From contig JBKHJR010000002.1 in the NCBI GenBank assembly GCA_046537975.1, positions 1 to 64,000 on the forward strand: a stretch of DNA of 64,000 nucleotides, written 5' to 3'. This document shows, piece after piece, positions 42,043 through 51,594 of this stretch (the stretch's first letter is position 1; each line of letters begins with the position of its first letter). This stretch comes from JAWLDV01 sp046537975 (GTDB lineage Bacteria; Desulfobacterota; Desulfobulbia; Desulfobulbales; SURF-16). Below the pieces are notes generated by a model that searched no databases, was not told the origin of the DNA, and worked only from the letters and a program-made list of their open reading frames with translations. Made by a program: the position numbers and the translations under genes.

Positions 42043-43794
42043 ATGGTTAACAATCAAACAACTCAAACCCCAACCACTCAATCTGATAATCTGGAAAGCG
42101 GCCAGGAAGATCTGAGTTTTGAATCCCTCTTTTACGAAGAGGAAATCAAAATAGCTACCGTAGGCGAGGTAGTTCCCGGTACCATTATTGGAATATCAGG
42201 TGGTTGTGCCATCATCGATATTGAAGACAAATCGGAAAGCGAGATTCCTTTAAGTGAGTTTAACAATCCCACGGATGAGGGACAGGTTCAAGTCGGTGAT
42301 ACTTTTGACGTTTTTGTGGAAAAACGTGAAGCTGAAGGGGGACTCAAGCTCTCCCGGGAAAAGGCGATAAGTATAAAGGTCTGGGAAAATATCGCCCAGA
42401 TCCAGGAAGAAGACGGAGTTATTCAGGGAAGGGTAGACAGCCGGGTCAAAGGTGGTCTTTCCGTGGATATCGGTGTCCCTGCTTTTCTGCCTTACTCCCA
42501 GATTGATCTCAGACCGGTCAAGGATCTTGACAGTCTTATCGGTGAAGAGTTCGATTTCAAGATCCTTAAATATAATCGTAAGCGCAATAACGTCGTTATT
42601 TCCCGCAGAGCCATTCTGGAAGAGGAAAGGCAGAAACTGCGCGACCAGATGAGGGAAACCCTGGAAGAGGGGGCCGTTCTCAGAGGCACCGTAACCAATA
42701 TTACGGATTACGGGGTCTTTATAGACCTGGGCGGCCTGGACGGTCTCTGTCATATTACCGATCTCTCCTGGGGAAGGGTTTCTCATCCCTCCAAGCTTTT
42801 CAGAGTAGGGGAAGAAACGGACGTCAAGGTTCTAAAGTATGACAAGGAGTCCGATAAGGTTTCCCTGGGTATAAAACAGCTTAAGCCCGATCCCTGGACC
42901 ACCGTGGAAGAAAACTATCCGGTGGGCTCCAAGTGCACCGGCAAGGTGGTAAGCATCACTGATTACGGGGTTTTTGTTGAACTGGAAGAAGGGGTCGAGG
43001 GTCTGGTTCATATCTCGGAAATGTCCTGGTCCAAAAAGACCAAACATCCCTCCAAGCTGGTTTCGGTCGGCGATGAAATTGATGTGGTCGTCCTTAATAT
43101 AGATGTCAATGCCAAGCGCATTTCCCTCGGCATGAAGCAGCTCCAGGAGAACCCCTGGGATGTGGTTATGCAGAATTATCCTGTCGGCTCCATAATAGAG
43201 GGCAAGATCAAGAATATCACCGACTTCGGTATATTCATAGGTATTGAAGAGGGAATTGACGGTCTTATCCATGTCTCCGACATTTCCTGGACCGAGCGGA
43301 TAAGGCACCCGTCCGAGAAGTACAGCAAGGGTGAAACCATCCAGGCAGTAGTCCTGAATATAGACCGGGATAATGAGAGGTTTTCACTGGGGATCAAACA
43401 GCTGACCCCGGATCCCTGGCAGGAGGCTGTGCATAAATATCCGGTAGGATCGGTTATTGAAGGTGTGGTTACCAATATCACCGATTTCGGTGTCTTTGTG
43501 GAGATTGAAGACGGTATCGAAGGCCTTATTCATGTCTCGGAGATAAGCGAGGAAAAAACCGAGACTCCTGTGGGCATGTACAATGTGGGAGATAAAATTA
43601 CCACCAAGGTAATCAGCCTCTCTCCGGAAGACCGCAAGATCGGTCTGTCCATAAAGGCCCTTTCGGAAAAAGGCAAAAGTGAAACCGGTGCTGCTGCAGA
43701 GGAATACGCCGACAAGCAGAAAGATACCGGTCCCGCCACCCTGGGTGATCTTTTCAAGGAAGAATTTGATAACCAGGAGAAAGAGAACGAATAA
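42043..43794 (+). CDS. rpsA: 30S ribosomal protein S1
   Basis: 583 residues containing six S1 (OB-fold) repeats. Repeats 3-6 are recognisable by the recurring GxVTNITDYGVFxxL and GLxHISxxSW blocks (around residues 212, 300, 387 and 474); the first two are more divergent, as is usual for ribosome-binding repeats. S1 recruits mRNAs to the 30S subunit. AAGGAGG ten bases upstream of the ATG is a good site. The C-terminal 40 residues are acidic and low-complexity. A role for S1 fits a genome where many genes lack Shine-Dalgarno sequences. Confidence 0.95.
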   Translation: MVNNQTTQTPTTQSDNLESGQEDLSFESLFYEEEIKIATVGEVVPGTIIGISGGCAIIDIEDKSESEIPLSEFNNPTDEGQVQVGDTFDVFVEKREAEGGLKLSREKAISIKVWENIAQIQEEDGVIQGRVDSRVKGGLSVDIGVPAFLPYSQIDLRPVKDLDSLIGEEFDFKILKYNRKRNNVVISRRAILEEERQKLRDQMRETLEEGAVLRGTVTNITDYGVFIDLGGLDGLCHITDLSWGRVSHPSKLFRVGEETDVKVLKYDKESDKVSLGIKQLKPDPWTTVEENYPVGSKCTGKVVSITDYGVFVELEEGVEGLVHISEMSWSKKTKHPSKLVSVGDEIDVVVLNIDVNAKRISLGMKQLQENPWDVVMQNYPVGSIIEGKIKNITDFGIFIGIEEGIDGLIHVSDISWTERIRHPSEKYSKGETIQAVVLNIDRDNERFSLGIKQLTPDPWQEAVHKYPVGSVIEGVVTNITDFGVFVEIEDGIEGLIHVSEISEEKTETPVGMYNVGDKITTKVISLSPEDRKIGLSIKALSEKGKSETGAAAEEYADKQKDTGPATLGDLFKEEFDNQEKENE

Positions 43795-43839
43795 GCATTC
43801 TTGTGTCCGCTGTTTGTTCTGACTGCGCATTCGTCTGTT

Positions 43840-43908
43840 GCTTACGGTTTTCAGTTTACTGTTTAAGGAGATTTTCCGTAAAGATCCAGTGAACTGTTAA
43901 CCGTAAGC
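43840..43908. repeat. Inverted repeat between rpsA and sppA
   Basis: Arms 43840-43861 and 43887-43908 (22 bp, 19 matching) of the type GCTTACGGTT..CAGTT.ACTG around a 25-base loop. No T-run follows. Composition resembles the degenerate spacer sequences elsewhere in the window. Confidence 0.6.
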
Positions 43909-43928
43909 TGCCAACCGGTACTTCACTT

Positions 43929-44867
43929 ATGGCTGCAAAATTATCATTTCCCCAGAGGCACCCCATAATAAGCGGGTTTTTAATTCTCGGTTTTCTCCTG
44001 ATCTTTTTTCTGGGAGGGTTGAACTATCTCCTCAGATCCTGCACCTCTGATCTGGCCCGGAAAGGACATCTTATTTCAGGAAAGGATGAGGTGATCGGGG
44101 TTGTGGAGGTGAAGGGAATGATCACCTCCCCTGATCGGATTATCAAGAATCTTGCCGCTTTAAGGGGAAACAAAAGCGTTAAAGGAATAGTGGTCCGTAT
44201 TGAAAGTCCCGGCGGTGCGGTAGGGGCCTCCCAGGAAGTTTTCCGGGAAATAGGCCGCAGCAGCAGGGAAAAGCCTGTTGTCGCCTCTATGGGTTCGGTG
44301 GCAGCCTCCGGGGGCTATTACGTCGCCCTGGGAGCCCGGAAGATTGTAGCCAGTCCGGGAACCCTGACCGGAAGCATCGGGGTTATTCTCAAGTTTCCCA
44401 ATCTCCAGGAACTCTATAAAAAGATCGGCTACGAGTCCCAGGTTGTAAAAAGCGGTGAGTTTAAAGATATAGGCTCGACTGACAAAGAGCTTACCCAAGA
44501 AGAAAGGGATCTGTTAAACAACCTGCTCGACAATGTCTATCAGCAGTTTGTCACGGATGTCTCCCGGGAGAGGGATTTACCTGTGGAAAAGGTCAGGGAG
44601 CTGGCTGACGGTCGGATTTTTTCCGGAGAACAGGCCCTGGAGTCCGGGCTTATTGATGAAAACGGCAATTTTTATGATGCGGTCCGCCTTTGTGCTGAAA
44701 TGGCGGATATGGCGGAAAAATCCCCCGAACTTTACTATCCCGGCGAAAAGAAGATGGATTTATTTAAAATCTTAAGTCGGGAAAATCTTGACGGGCTACT
44801 TGGTCTCCTGAGGAAGGGCTCGCCCGTTATTGCCTCTGAATTAACAATAGAGCGTCAGACCAGGTAA
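43929..44867 (+). CDS. sppA: Signal peptide peptidase SppA, short type
   Basis: 312 residues with an N-terminal membrane anchor (about 13-35) and one ClpP-like protease domain, as in Bacillus-type SppA rather than the double-domain E. coli form. Catalytic Ser127 is in MGSVAASGGYYVA and Lys179 in SGEFKDIGS. It degrades cleaved signal peptides in the membrane. It follows rpsA, an arrangement seen with the HU/IHF-type gene in many proteobacteria. Confidence 0.92.
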   Translation: MAAKLSFPQRHPIISGFLILGFLLIFFLGGLNYLLRSCTSDLARKGHLISGKDEVIGVVEVKGMITSPDRIIKNLAALRGNKSVKGIVVRIESPGGAVGASQEVFREIGRSSREKPVVASMGSVAASGGYYVALGARKIVASPGTLTGSIGVILKFPNLQELYKKIGYESQVVKSGEFKDIGSTDKELTQEERDLLNNLLDNVYQQFVTDVSRERDLPVEKVRELADGRIFSGEQALESGLIDENGNFYDAVRLCAEMADMAEKSPELYYPGEKKMDLFKILSRENLDGLLGLLRKGSPVIASELTIERQTR

Positions 44868-44923
44868 TTTCGGAATCCTGTGGAAAAGGAGAATGGAAGT
44901 AAATTTTATCAGGGGTGGCTGAA

Positions 44924-45214
44924 ATGCTGAAAAAAAATCTGATTGACCAAGTCCATGCCAAGGCCGAGCACTTCTATAAACATGAGGTAGAGGCTGCGGT
45001 AGATATCATCCTGGAGTCGATTACCAGGGCCCTGGCTGATCACAACAGGGTTGAACTCCGGGGTTTCGGATCATTTTCCGTGAGAAGCAGAGGGGGTTAC
45101 TGTTATAAGCATCCCCAAAGCGGAGAGGAGATGAAGGTACCGGACCGCAAGAAAGTCCACTTCACCATGGGCAAATCCCTTAAGGATAATCTGATAGGGC
45201 GGCAGGCACCCTGA
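44924..45214 (+). CDS. HU/IHF family DNA-binding protein (IHF-beta-like)
   Basis: 96 residues from ATG 44924, placed by AGGGGTGG a few bases upstream (an alternative GTG lies at 44915). Hallmarks: helical N-terminus, VELRGFGSFSVR, HPQSGEEMKVPDRKKVHFTMGKSLKDNL, where the Pro of the intercalating beta arm is in KVPDRK. Position directly after rpsA-sppA is like ihfB in other proteobacteria. It bends DNA and acts as a nucleoid protein; the partner alpha subunit is not in the window. Confidence 0.9.
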   Translation: MLKKNLIDQVHAKAEHFYKHEVEAAVDIILESITRALADHNRVELRGFGSFSVRSRGGYCYKHPQSGEEMKVPDRKKVHFTMGKSLKDNLIGRQAP

Positions 45215-45235
45215 CTTTCTTCTGTTGTTTCCTGA

Positions 45236-45847
45236 CTACCGGATATTCAGGCTGTCAAGATCACCGTCGCCTTCCCTGAGAACTTCGATTTTATCTTCAA
45301 TCATGGAAATGACCGTTGATTCCGAGGGGGGGATGGAACCGCCGTCTATAATCAAGTCCACCATATTGCCAAACCTCTCCTCAACCTCCCAGGCGTCGGT
45401 GACCCGGTCCTCCTTGTCCATCAGGGCACTGGTGTTTAAGATCGGATTCCCCAGTTCCTTAACCAGCTGATGGCAGATTTCATTGTCCGGTACCCTTATT
45501 CCCACGGTTTTCTGTTTGGACATCATTATCCTGGGCACCACTTTCATGGCCGGTAAAACAAAGGTGTACGGGCCGGGCAGGGCCTTTTTCATCACCCGGT
45601 AACCGGTGTTGGATAAATTGCAGTAGAGGCTCACATGCTTCAAGTCGGAGCAGATAAAACTGAAGGGCTTGTCCTTGGGCCTGTTCTTGAGCTGGTAAAC
45701 CCTTTTAACCGCCTTCTGATTATAGATGTCGCAGCCGATACCATAGACAGTATCAGTGGGATAGCAGATAATTCCCCCTTTTTTCAGGGCCTCGGCCGCC
45801 TGTTTTATCAATCTCGGCTGGGGATTTTCAGGATGAATATAAAGCAT
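45236..45847 (-). CDS. Sua5/YciO/YrdC-family protein (threonylcarbamoyl-AMP synthase-like)
   Basis: 203 residues of the YrdC fold: GGIICYPTDTVYGIGCDI near residue 30, RPKDKPFSFICSDL, GPYTFVLPA and VGIRVPDN. The family makes threonylcarbamoyl-AMP for tRNA t6A37. YciO-type relatives have the fold but a less certain function; FSFICSDL and the loop MSKQKTVGIR resemble the YciO branch. It is convergent with the HU/IHF gene and divergent from the phosphatase gene. Confidence 0.88.
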   Translation of the reverse strand: MLYIHPENPQPRLIKQAAEALKKGGIICYPTDTVYGIGCDIYNQKAVKRVYQLKNRPKDKPFSFICSDLKHVSLYCNLSNTGYRVMKKALPGPYTFVLPAMKVVPRIMMSKQKTVGIRVPDNEICHQLVKELGNPILNTSALMDKEDRVTDAWEVEERFGNMVDLIIDGGSIPPSESTVISMIEDKIEVLREGDGDLDSLNIR

Positions 45848-45905
45848 GAATTTTAGGTTTATTGAAGAACGTTTTCTGACTTAATTTTAATATTAACAGT
45901 GTCAT

Positions 45906-46454
45906 ATGAACGAGGCAATATATCTTGTACGGCATGGCCGGACCCAGGCCAACAAGGATAACCGTTTCGCCGGCCGGACGGAAGAGCCCCTTCACCCTGA
46001 AGGAGCCCGGGAGATAGCCGGGGTCGCAGAGAAGGCGGGGCTGCTGGACCTGGATCTTATCTGTAGCGGTCCTTCCCTCCGGACCCGGCAGTCGGCCGAG
46101 ATTATAGCCGAAAGCTGCGGACTGGACTACCGGGTGGAAACGGGCCTCCATGATATCGATCTCCCTCACTGGGACGGGTTGACCAAGGAGGAAATCCGGG
46201 TAAAATGGGGACCGGAGTATCCCACCTGGCTGGAGTCCCCGGAGGCATTCAGGCCCGGACAGGGTGAAACCCTTTTTGATGTCCGGGATCGGGCGGCCGG
46301 AACCCTGCAGGAATTAAGGGGAAGCGGCAGAAGGGTGCTGCTGGTGACCCACCTGATAGTAGCCCGCTGTCTGCTCATCCATGTCGGGAACCGGCCGCTT
46401 GCCGATTTCCGTACGGTCAAAATGGGCAACGGCGAGATCATCCGCCTCTGTTAG
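45906..46454 (+). CDS. Histidine phosphatase family protein
   Basis: 182 residues of the phosphoglycerate-mutase-like superfamily. Catalytic His10 is in YLVRHGRTQANKDNRF; the second His in VTHLIVARCLL and the acid Glu near DIDLPHWDGL are in place. CobC-type alpha-ribazole phosphatase and 2,3-bisphosphoglycerate-dependent mutase-like phosphatases share these features; no cobalamin genes are near, so the substrate is open. The AT-rich gap to the divergent YciO-like gene probably holds both promoters. Confidence 0.87.
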   Translation: MNEAIYLVRHGRTQANKDNRFAGRTEEPLHPEGAREIAGVAEKAGLLDLDLICSGPSLRTRQSAEIIAESCGLDYRVETGLHDIDLPHWDGLTKEEIRVKWGPEYPTWLESPEAFRPGQGETLFDVRDRAAGTLQELRGSGRRVLLVTHLIVARCLLIHVGNRPLADFRTVKMGNGEIIRLC

Positions 46455-46488
46455 CCCCCAGCCTGATACAGGTAATCAAGACCTCCTC

Positions 46489-47679
46489 TCATCCGGCAGC
46501 CGAAGCCGCCTCCATGGCCCTGGCAAACCCCGGGGTCGCCCTGTCAATGATTTTGTCCTCCACGCAGAAGGAGAGGCGGAAGTAGCCGGGAGTCCCGAAG
46601 CCCTGTCCGGGTACAGCCAGGATCTTTTCTTTTTTAAGCAGTTCTACGAATGCGGCGTCGTCTTTCAGGGGGGATTCCGGGAAAAAATAAAAGCCCCCTT
46701 TGGGCAGGACGAAATTATAACCGGCCTCTTCCAGGATGGCCCGGAATTTTTCCCTTCTATCGCTGTATATCCGGTTGTCCACACCCGCCCCCTGGACATC
46801 CGCCACCACCCGCTGCATCAGGGCCGGGGCATTGACAAAGCCGAGGATGCGGTTGGCCAGGTTCATCGCCCCGGCCAGCTCTTCTTTGTCCGTGATCTCC
46901 GGATGTATGGCAAGATAGCCTATCCTCTCTCCGGCCAGGGACAGCTCTTTGGAATAGGAGGACACCACAATGGCGTTTTTACAGGCGGCCAGAGTCCCCG
47001 GGACTTTCAGGCCGTCAAAGACGATATTGCGGTAGGGTTCATCCGAGACCAGGTAAATGGTGCTTCCGTACTGCCTGCCCCTGTCGCTGAGGATGCCGGC
47101 AAGCTCCTCCAGCTCCCGGGCGGAGTAGACCTGGCCGGTGGGGTTGTTGGGACTGTTTATGATGACTGCCCGGGTTTTGGCGGTGACCGCCTCCTCCAGG
47201 GCCTTCAGGTCCAGGCTGAAGTCTCCGGCTGTCCGGACAATTACCGGGACTCCGCCGTGATTGTCTATATAAAAGTTGTACTCCACGAAATAGGGAGAGA
47301 GGATGATCACCTCATCCCCGGGGTCAAGAATGGATTTTATGACCACATTCAGGGCCCCGGCAGCCCCGCAGGTCATAATAATGTCATTCCGGGACAGTTC
47401 TACCCCCTGTTCACTGCCGACCTGGACCGCCACTTTTTCCCGGACGTAAGGATAGCCGCTGTTGGGCATGTAGCCGTGGATCCCGGGATCGCGGCGGGCC
47501 GCCTCCTTTTGCAGGGCCTCCTGAAGAAGGGGTGGAGGTGGCAGATCAGGATTGCCCAGGCTGAAGTCATGGACGTTTTCAGCGCCGTGCTCCTCCTTTA
47601 GCCGGGCCCCTTCTTCAAACATCCTGCGTATCCAGGATGAGCGCGCCATAAAGTCGCGCATCTTTGCAGCAACCGCCAT
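46489..47679 (-). CDS. Pyridoxal phosphate-dependent aminotransferase, class I/II
   Basis: 396 residues of fold type I. The Schiff-base Lys is in SSYSKELSLAGERIGY; NSPNNPTGQVYS is the PLP/substrate region, SDEPYRNIVFDG holds the Asp/Tyr pair contacting PLP, and FRLSFCVEDK the substrate-binding Arg. It resembles aspartate/alanine aminotransferase-like proteins, with an N-terminus (FSLGNPDLPPP) suited to AspC-type substrates, but specificity cannot be assigned. Strong AAGGAGGG precedes the ATG. Next downstream on the other side is htpG, same strand. Confidence 0.9.
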   Translation of the reverse strand: MAVAAKMRDFMARSSWIRRMFEEGARLKEEHGAENVHDFSLGNPDLPPPPLLQEALQKEAARRDPGIHGYMPNSGYPYVREKVAVQVGSEQGVELSRNDIIMTCGAAGALNVVIKSILDPGDEVIILSPYFVEYNFYIDNHGGVPVIVRTAGDFSLDLKALEEAVTAKTRAVIINSPNNPTGQVYSARELEELAGILSDRGRQYGSTIYLVSDEPYRNIVFDGLKVPGTLAACKNAIVVSSYSKELSLAGERIGYLAIHPEITDKEELAGAMNLANRILGFVNAPALMQRVVADVQGAGVDNRIYSDRREKFRAILEEAGYNFVLPKGGFYFFPESPLKDDAAFVELLKKEKILAVPGQGFGTPGYFRLSFCVEDKIIDRATPGFARAMEAASAAG

Positions 47680-47777
47680 ATTCCCTCCTTCCTGTTCCCG
47701 GCCCCCGACCTCGTCTTAGTCACCGGTTTTAGTTTATCAGCCTGATCTGTTTTCCATATGTTTGTTGGTATGTTTAT

Positions 47778-49631
47778 TCAGGAGCTTATGGCCCTTTCCA
47801 GGATCTTGTAGGTCCGGTCCACCATATCCCGGGGTTCCACCAAAAGACCGGCCTGGACCATGGCATTGTCATATATCTGCTCAACCACGCTTCTGGCAAA
47901 CTCTTCATCCCTGGCCCGGAGATCGGCCAACCCCTTGATCAGGCTGTGACCGGTATTTATTTCCAGATTTTTGGCACTTATGGGATAATGTTCCCGGGTG
48001 GCATGCATGACCCTTTCCATACTGCTGGTAAACATGCCGTCCGGGTTGACGATCATGGCCGGGCTGGATTCCAGGCGGCTGGAGGCGGTGACATCCTTCA
48101 CTTTGCCGTCCAGAACCTCCTTCATCCATTTGGTCAGGGAATCAGCCACAGGCTGGTCCAGCTTCTCCTCTGCTTTTTCTTCTTCCGTTTCTTCCGTTTC
48201 GGGAAGTTCAAGATCGGAGCTGTCAGCAGAGACCAGTTTTTTGGAGTCGAATTCTCCCAGGTGGTTGAAAACAAAGTCATCAATGGGCTCCATGGTGTAA
48301 ATGACTTCAACACCCTTTTTGCGGAAAGCCTCGAGATAAGGCCCTTTTTCAATGGCTTCCCGATTGGGACCGTTTATATAATAGATCTCGTTCTGTCCCT
48401 CTTGCATGCGTTCCACATAATCAGACAGGGAAATCAACTGGCCCGGTTCCGATTTGGAAGATTCGAAGCGGAGGAGGCCGGCGATCTTCTCCTGGTTAGT
48501 GTAGTCGGTGGTAGCCCCTTCTTTCAGGAAGATGCCGAAGGTGCGCCAGAACTGTTCGTATTTTTCCGGCTCTTTCTTGGCCTGTTCTTCCCAGAACTTG
48601 AGCAGCCGCTTGGTGATGATCTGGCGTAGTCTGGCAACCAGGGTGTTATCCTGGAGGGACTGGCGGGAGATATTCAGGGGGAGGTCTTCACTGTCTACCA
48701 CTCCCTTAACAAAACGCAGCCAGTCCGGCAGAATGTTTTTGCTGTTTTGTTCAATCAGCACCCGCTTGCAGTACAGGCTGACCCCGGGGTTCATCCGGCC
48801 GAATCCCATGCCTTCCATGTTTTCGGAGGGGATAAACAGCAGGGCCTTGATAGTCAGAGGGGCATCGGTACTGAAATGAAGATGACTCAGGGGCTCGTCA
48901 AAGGCATTGGCTATAAACTTGTAGAACTCGGTGTACTCTTCCTCGCTTATCTCTTTTTTATCCCGGGCCCACAGGGCCTGAACGGTATTTACGGTTTCAC
49001 CGGTGACCTTGATGGGAAAGGAGACGAAATTGGAATACTCCTTGATTATCCTTTTGATGGTCTCTTCCTTGGCGTAGTCCTTGGCATCCTCTTTGAGCTC
49101 CAGGATGACCTTGGTTCCCCGGTGGAGGCCTTCAGCCGGGGCCAGGGTGTAACTGCCGCTGCCGTCGGAGGACCATTCGCAACCGTCGGCATCCGGCTTG
49201 TAGGAACGGGAAAGGACCCTGACCCTGTCCGCCACCATAAAGGCGGCATAAAACCCTACGCCGAACTGGCCGATAAGATTTAATTTGTCTTCGCCCCCTT
49301 CCTGCAGGCGCTCCAGGAAATTCTTGGAACCGGAATGGGCGATGGTTCCCAGCTGGCTTTCCAGCTCAGCCCGGGTCATGCCGATACCGGAGTCGGATAT
49401 GGTCAGAGTGTTTTCATCTTCGTTGACGCTGATATTAATTTCCAGGGAGGCCTCGGGATCAAAGACTTCATCCTCGATAAGCTGCTGATGGCGGAATTTT
49501 TCCAGGGCATCCGCCGCATTGGAGATGAGTTCCCGGAGGAAAATATCCCTTTCCGTGTATAGGGAGTTAATTACAATATCCAGAAGTTGTTTCACCTCTG
49601 CCTGAAATTCCCTTGTCTCTGTAGTTGCCAT
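47778..49631 (-). CDS. htpG: Molecular chaperone HtpG (Hsp90)
   Basis: 617-residue Hsp90. N-terminal GHKL ATPase: RELISNAADALEKFR, DSGIGMTRAEL and GQFGVGFYAAFMVAD; middle domain with the catalytic-loop Arg in NISRQSLQ; C-terminal dimerisation domain complete. AAGGAG eight bases before the ATG is a clear ribosome-binding site. I searched the 286-bp gap to thiC for a heat-shock promoter and found no convincing sigma-32 site, nor a TPP riboswitch on the thiC side. Confidence 0.97.
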   Translation of the reverse strand: MATTETREFQAEVKQLLDIVINSLYTERDIFLRELISNAADALEKFRHQQLIEDEVFDPEASLEINISVNEDENTLTISDSGIGMTRAELESQLGTIAHSGSKNFLERLQEGGEDKLNLIGQFGVGFYAAFMVADRVRVLSRSYKPDADGCEWSSDGSGSYTLAPAEGLHRGTKVILELKEDAKDYAKEETIKRIIKEYSNFVSFPIKVTGETVNTVQALWARDKKEISEEEYTEFYKFIANAFDEPLSHLHFSTDAPLTIKALLFIPSENMEGMGFGRMNPGVSLYCKRVLIEQNSKNILPDWLRFVKGVVDSEDLPLNISRQSLQDNTLVARLRQIITKRLLKFWEEQAKKEPEKYEQFWRTFGIFLKEGATTDYTNQEKIAGLLRFESSKSEPGQLISLSDYVERMQEGQNEIYYINGPNREAIEKGPYLEAFRKKGVEVIYTMEPIDDFVFNHLGEFDSKKLVSADSSDLELPETEETEEEKAEEKLDQPVADSLTKWMKEVLDGKVKDVTASSRLESSPAMIVNPDGMFTSSMERVMHATREHYPISAKNLEINTGHSLIKGLADLRARDEEFARSVVEQIYDNAMVQAGLLVEPRDMVDRTYKILERAISS

Positions 49632-49917
49632 CCTGTTCTCCTTTTCTGGTGGTTAAAAATTATGAAATTATTCGGGTATTATTCCGTTGTTATTAAAATG
49701 CTGACTAATAATATGACATTAAAAGAGGATGTGCTAAGGAAATGATACTTGTCCGCACTGAACTGTTCCAAATGTAAGATAAACATCAAAGCTGGTCTGT
49801 CAAGCAAGGTAAAGGTGGAGAGTGCAAGGTTTTAAGTTGCATTAGGGTCAGGGGGGTGGTATTTTTGACCTTTATTAATCGCTAAGTGAATAATCCGAGC
49901 CTTAAATTCAGATAAAG

Positions 49918-51216
49918 ATGACTATTCGTGAAGACGCCTTAAACGGCAAGATAACCCCTATTTTTGAGGCCTGCGCCCGGAAGGAGGGAACCACTCCGGA
50001 AAAAATCAGGGAAGGGGTGGCCTCCGGGGTGATCGCCATACCCAAGAACATACATCACAACTTTGACAATCTCATGGCGGTTGGGCAGGGCCTGACCACC
50101 AAGGTCAATGCCAATATCGGGGCCTCCAGGGACATGCCGGAGCTGGAGCAGGAGATGGAGAAACTGTGCGCCTCTCTTAGAGCCGGAGCCGACACGGTCA
50201 TGGATCTTTCCATGGGAGAAAACCTGAACAGCATCCGGGGCAGGATTCTGCAATACTGCTCCGTGCCCCTGGGTACAGTTCCTGTTTACCAGACCATATC
50301 CGAGGCCGTGGAAAAGGACGGCCGGCAGATCGGCGAAGTTACAGTAGATGAGATGCTCGCCACCATAAGGCAGCAGGCCGAAGACGGGGTGGACTTTATG
50401 ACTATCCACTGCGGCCTGACCAGGGACAGCCTGGATCGGGTCCGGAATCATCAGCGTCTCATGGGAGTGGTCAGCCGGGGGGGGTCCTTCACCATTGAGT
50501 GGATGCGCTTTAATAACAGGGAAAACCCCTTTTATGAATACTACGACGATATCCTGGCCATCCTCAGGGAGCATGAGGTGACCATCAGCCTGGGGGACGG
50601 CCTGAGACCGGGCTGCCTGGCCGATGCCACCGACCGGGGCCAGGTCCAGGAGCTTATCCATCTGGGGGAGCTGACCCAGCGGGCCTGGGAGGCCGGGGTC
50701 CAGGTTATAATCGAGGGACCGGGCCACATGCCCATGGACCAGATTCAGGCCAATATCCTTTTGCAGAAACGGCTGTGCCACGGGGCTCCTTTTTACGTAC
50801 TCGGTCCCCTGGTTACGGATATCGCCCCCGGCTATGATCATATAACCGGAGCCATCGGCGGAGCTATTGCCGCCGGAGCCGGGGCTGACTTCCTCTGTTA
50901 CGTCACTCCGGCTGAACATCTGAAACTGCCTTCCTCCGATGATGTCCGGGAAGGAGTTATCGCCTCCCGGATTGCCGCCCATGCCGCTGATATAAGCAAG
51001 GGCATCCCCGGGGCCATGGCCAGGGACGAGGAAATGGCCAGGCGGCGCAACAGGCTGGACTGGAAGGGACAGATCGAAATGTCCCTGGATCCGGACAAGG
51101 CCTGGCAGTACAGGGAGGAAGGCGGTACCTACAAGGGGGATGCCTGCTCCATGTGTGGTTCCTACTGCGCTCTGAAAATTTATCGTAGAGCCACTTCAGG
51201 AGATGCCGAGGAATAG
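49918..51216 (+). CDS. thiC: Phosphomethylpyrimidine synthase ThiC (short anaerobe-type form)
   Basis: 432-residue radical-SAM enzyme making the thiamin pyrimidine phosphate (HMP-P) from aminoimidazole ribotide. Typical segments: VNANIGASRD, TVMDLSMGENL, VPVYQTISEA, FMTIHCGLTRD, MGVVSRGGSF, SLGDGLRPG, EGPGHMPMDQI and ITGAIGGAIAAGAGADFLCYVTPAEHL. The C-terminal cluster motif is CSMCGSYC (Cx2Cx3C, one residue shorter than Cx2Cx4C of the long form). No TPP riboswitch is recognised upstream. A small membrane-protein gene starts eight bases later. Confidence 0.95.
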   Translation: MTIREDALNGKITPIFEACARKEGTTPEKIREGVASGVIAIPKNIHHNFDNLMAVGQGLTTKVNANIGASRDMPELEQEMEKLCASLRAGADTVMDLSMGENLNSIRGRILQYCSVPLGTVPVYQTISEAVEKDGRQIGEVTVDEMLATIRQQAEDGVDFMTIHCGLTRDSLDRVRNHQRLMGVVSRGGSFTIEWMRFNNRENPFYEYYDDILAILREHEVTISLGDGLRPGCLADATDRGQVQELIHLGELTQRAWEAGVQVIIEGPGHMPMDQIQANILLQKRLCHGAPFYVLGPLVTDIAPGYDHITGAIGGAIAAGAGADFLCYVTPAEHLKLPSSDDVREGVIASRIAAHAADISKGIPGAMARDEEMARRRNRLDWKGQIEMSLDPDKAWQYREEGGTYKGDACSMCGSYCALKIYRRATSGDAEE

Positions 51217-51223
51217 TTGAGCC

Positions 51224-51556
51224 ATGTCTGATATCCTGACCCCGATCGTCGAAATCATCAACAACACCAATGTCCTTCAACAGATCCGGGAGGTTCGGCC
51301 CGGAGCTCTGTTTACCAATGTCTATTTTCTGATACCGTTTGCCGCTCTAATGCTCTGGTGGCTTTACCGCCTGGCAGTGAAAAACTTTATCCTTACCGGT
51401 CTTGTCCTTGGGCTCTGGCTCTTTTCCGGCAGCAGTTACACCCGTAATTTCATTATAGGTGATGAACTGCAGCTGGATAAGGTTCTGCCTGTGGCCGGGG
51501 TCGGAGTAGTGGCGGTTGCCGTCATAGTCTATATACTGTTTATCCGTTCGGATTAA
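51224..51556 (+). CDS. Small three-helix membrane protein of unknown function
   Basis: 110 residues; helices at about 34-50 (FLIPFAALMLWWLY), 55-70 (FILTGLVLGLWLF) and 88-106 (VAGVGVVAVAVIVYILFI). A short soluble N-terminus contains IVEIINNTNVLQQIREV. No known domain. It starts eight bases after the thiC stop, so co-transcription is likely, but nothing ties it to thiamin. Confidence 0.7.
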   Translation: MSDILTPIVEIINNTNVLQQIREVRPGALFTNVYFLIPFAALMLWWLYRLAVKNFILTGLVLGLWLFSGSSYTRNFIIGDELQLDKVLPVAGVGVVAVAVIVYILFIRSD

Positions 51557-51594
51557 AAATCACGACTTCAGACCTCCGGATTTTAAATTCACCA

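Noticed and set aside
49632..49917. Possible TPP riboswitch before thiC
   Set aside because: The characteristic CTGAGA and ACCTGA-type elements are not present in order.
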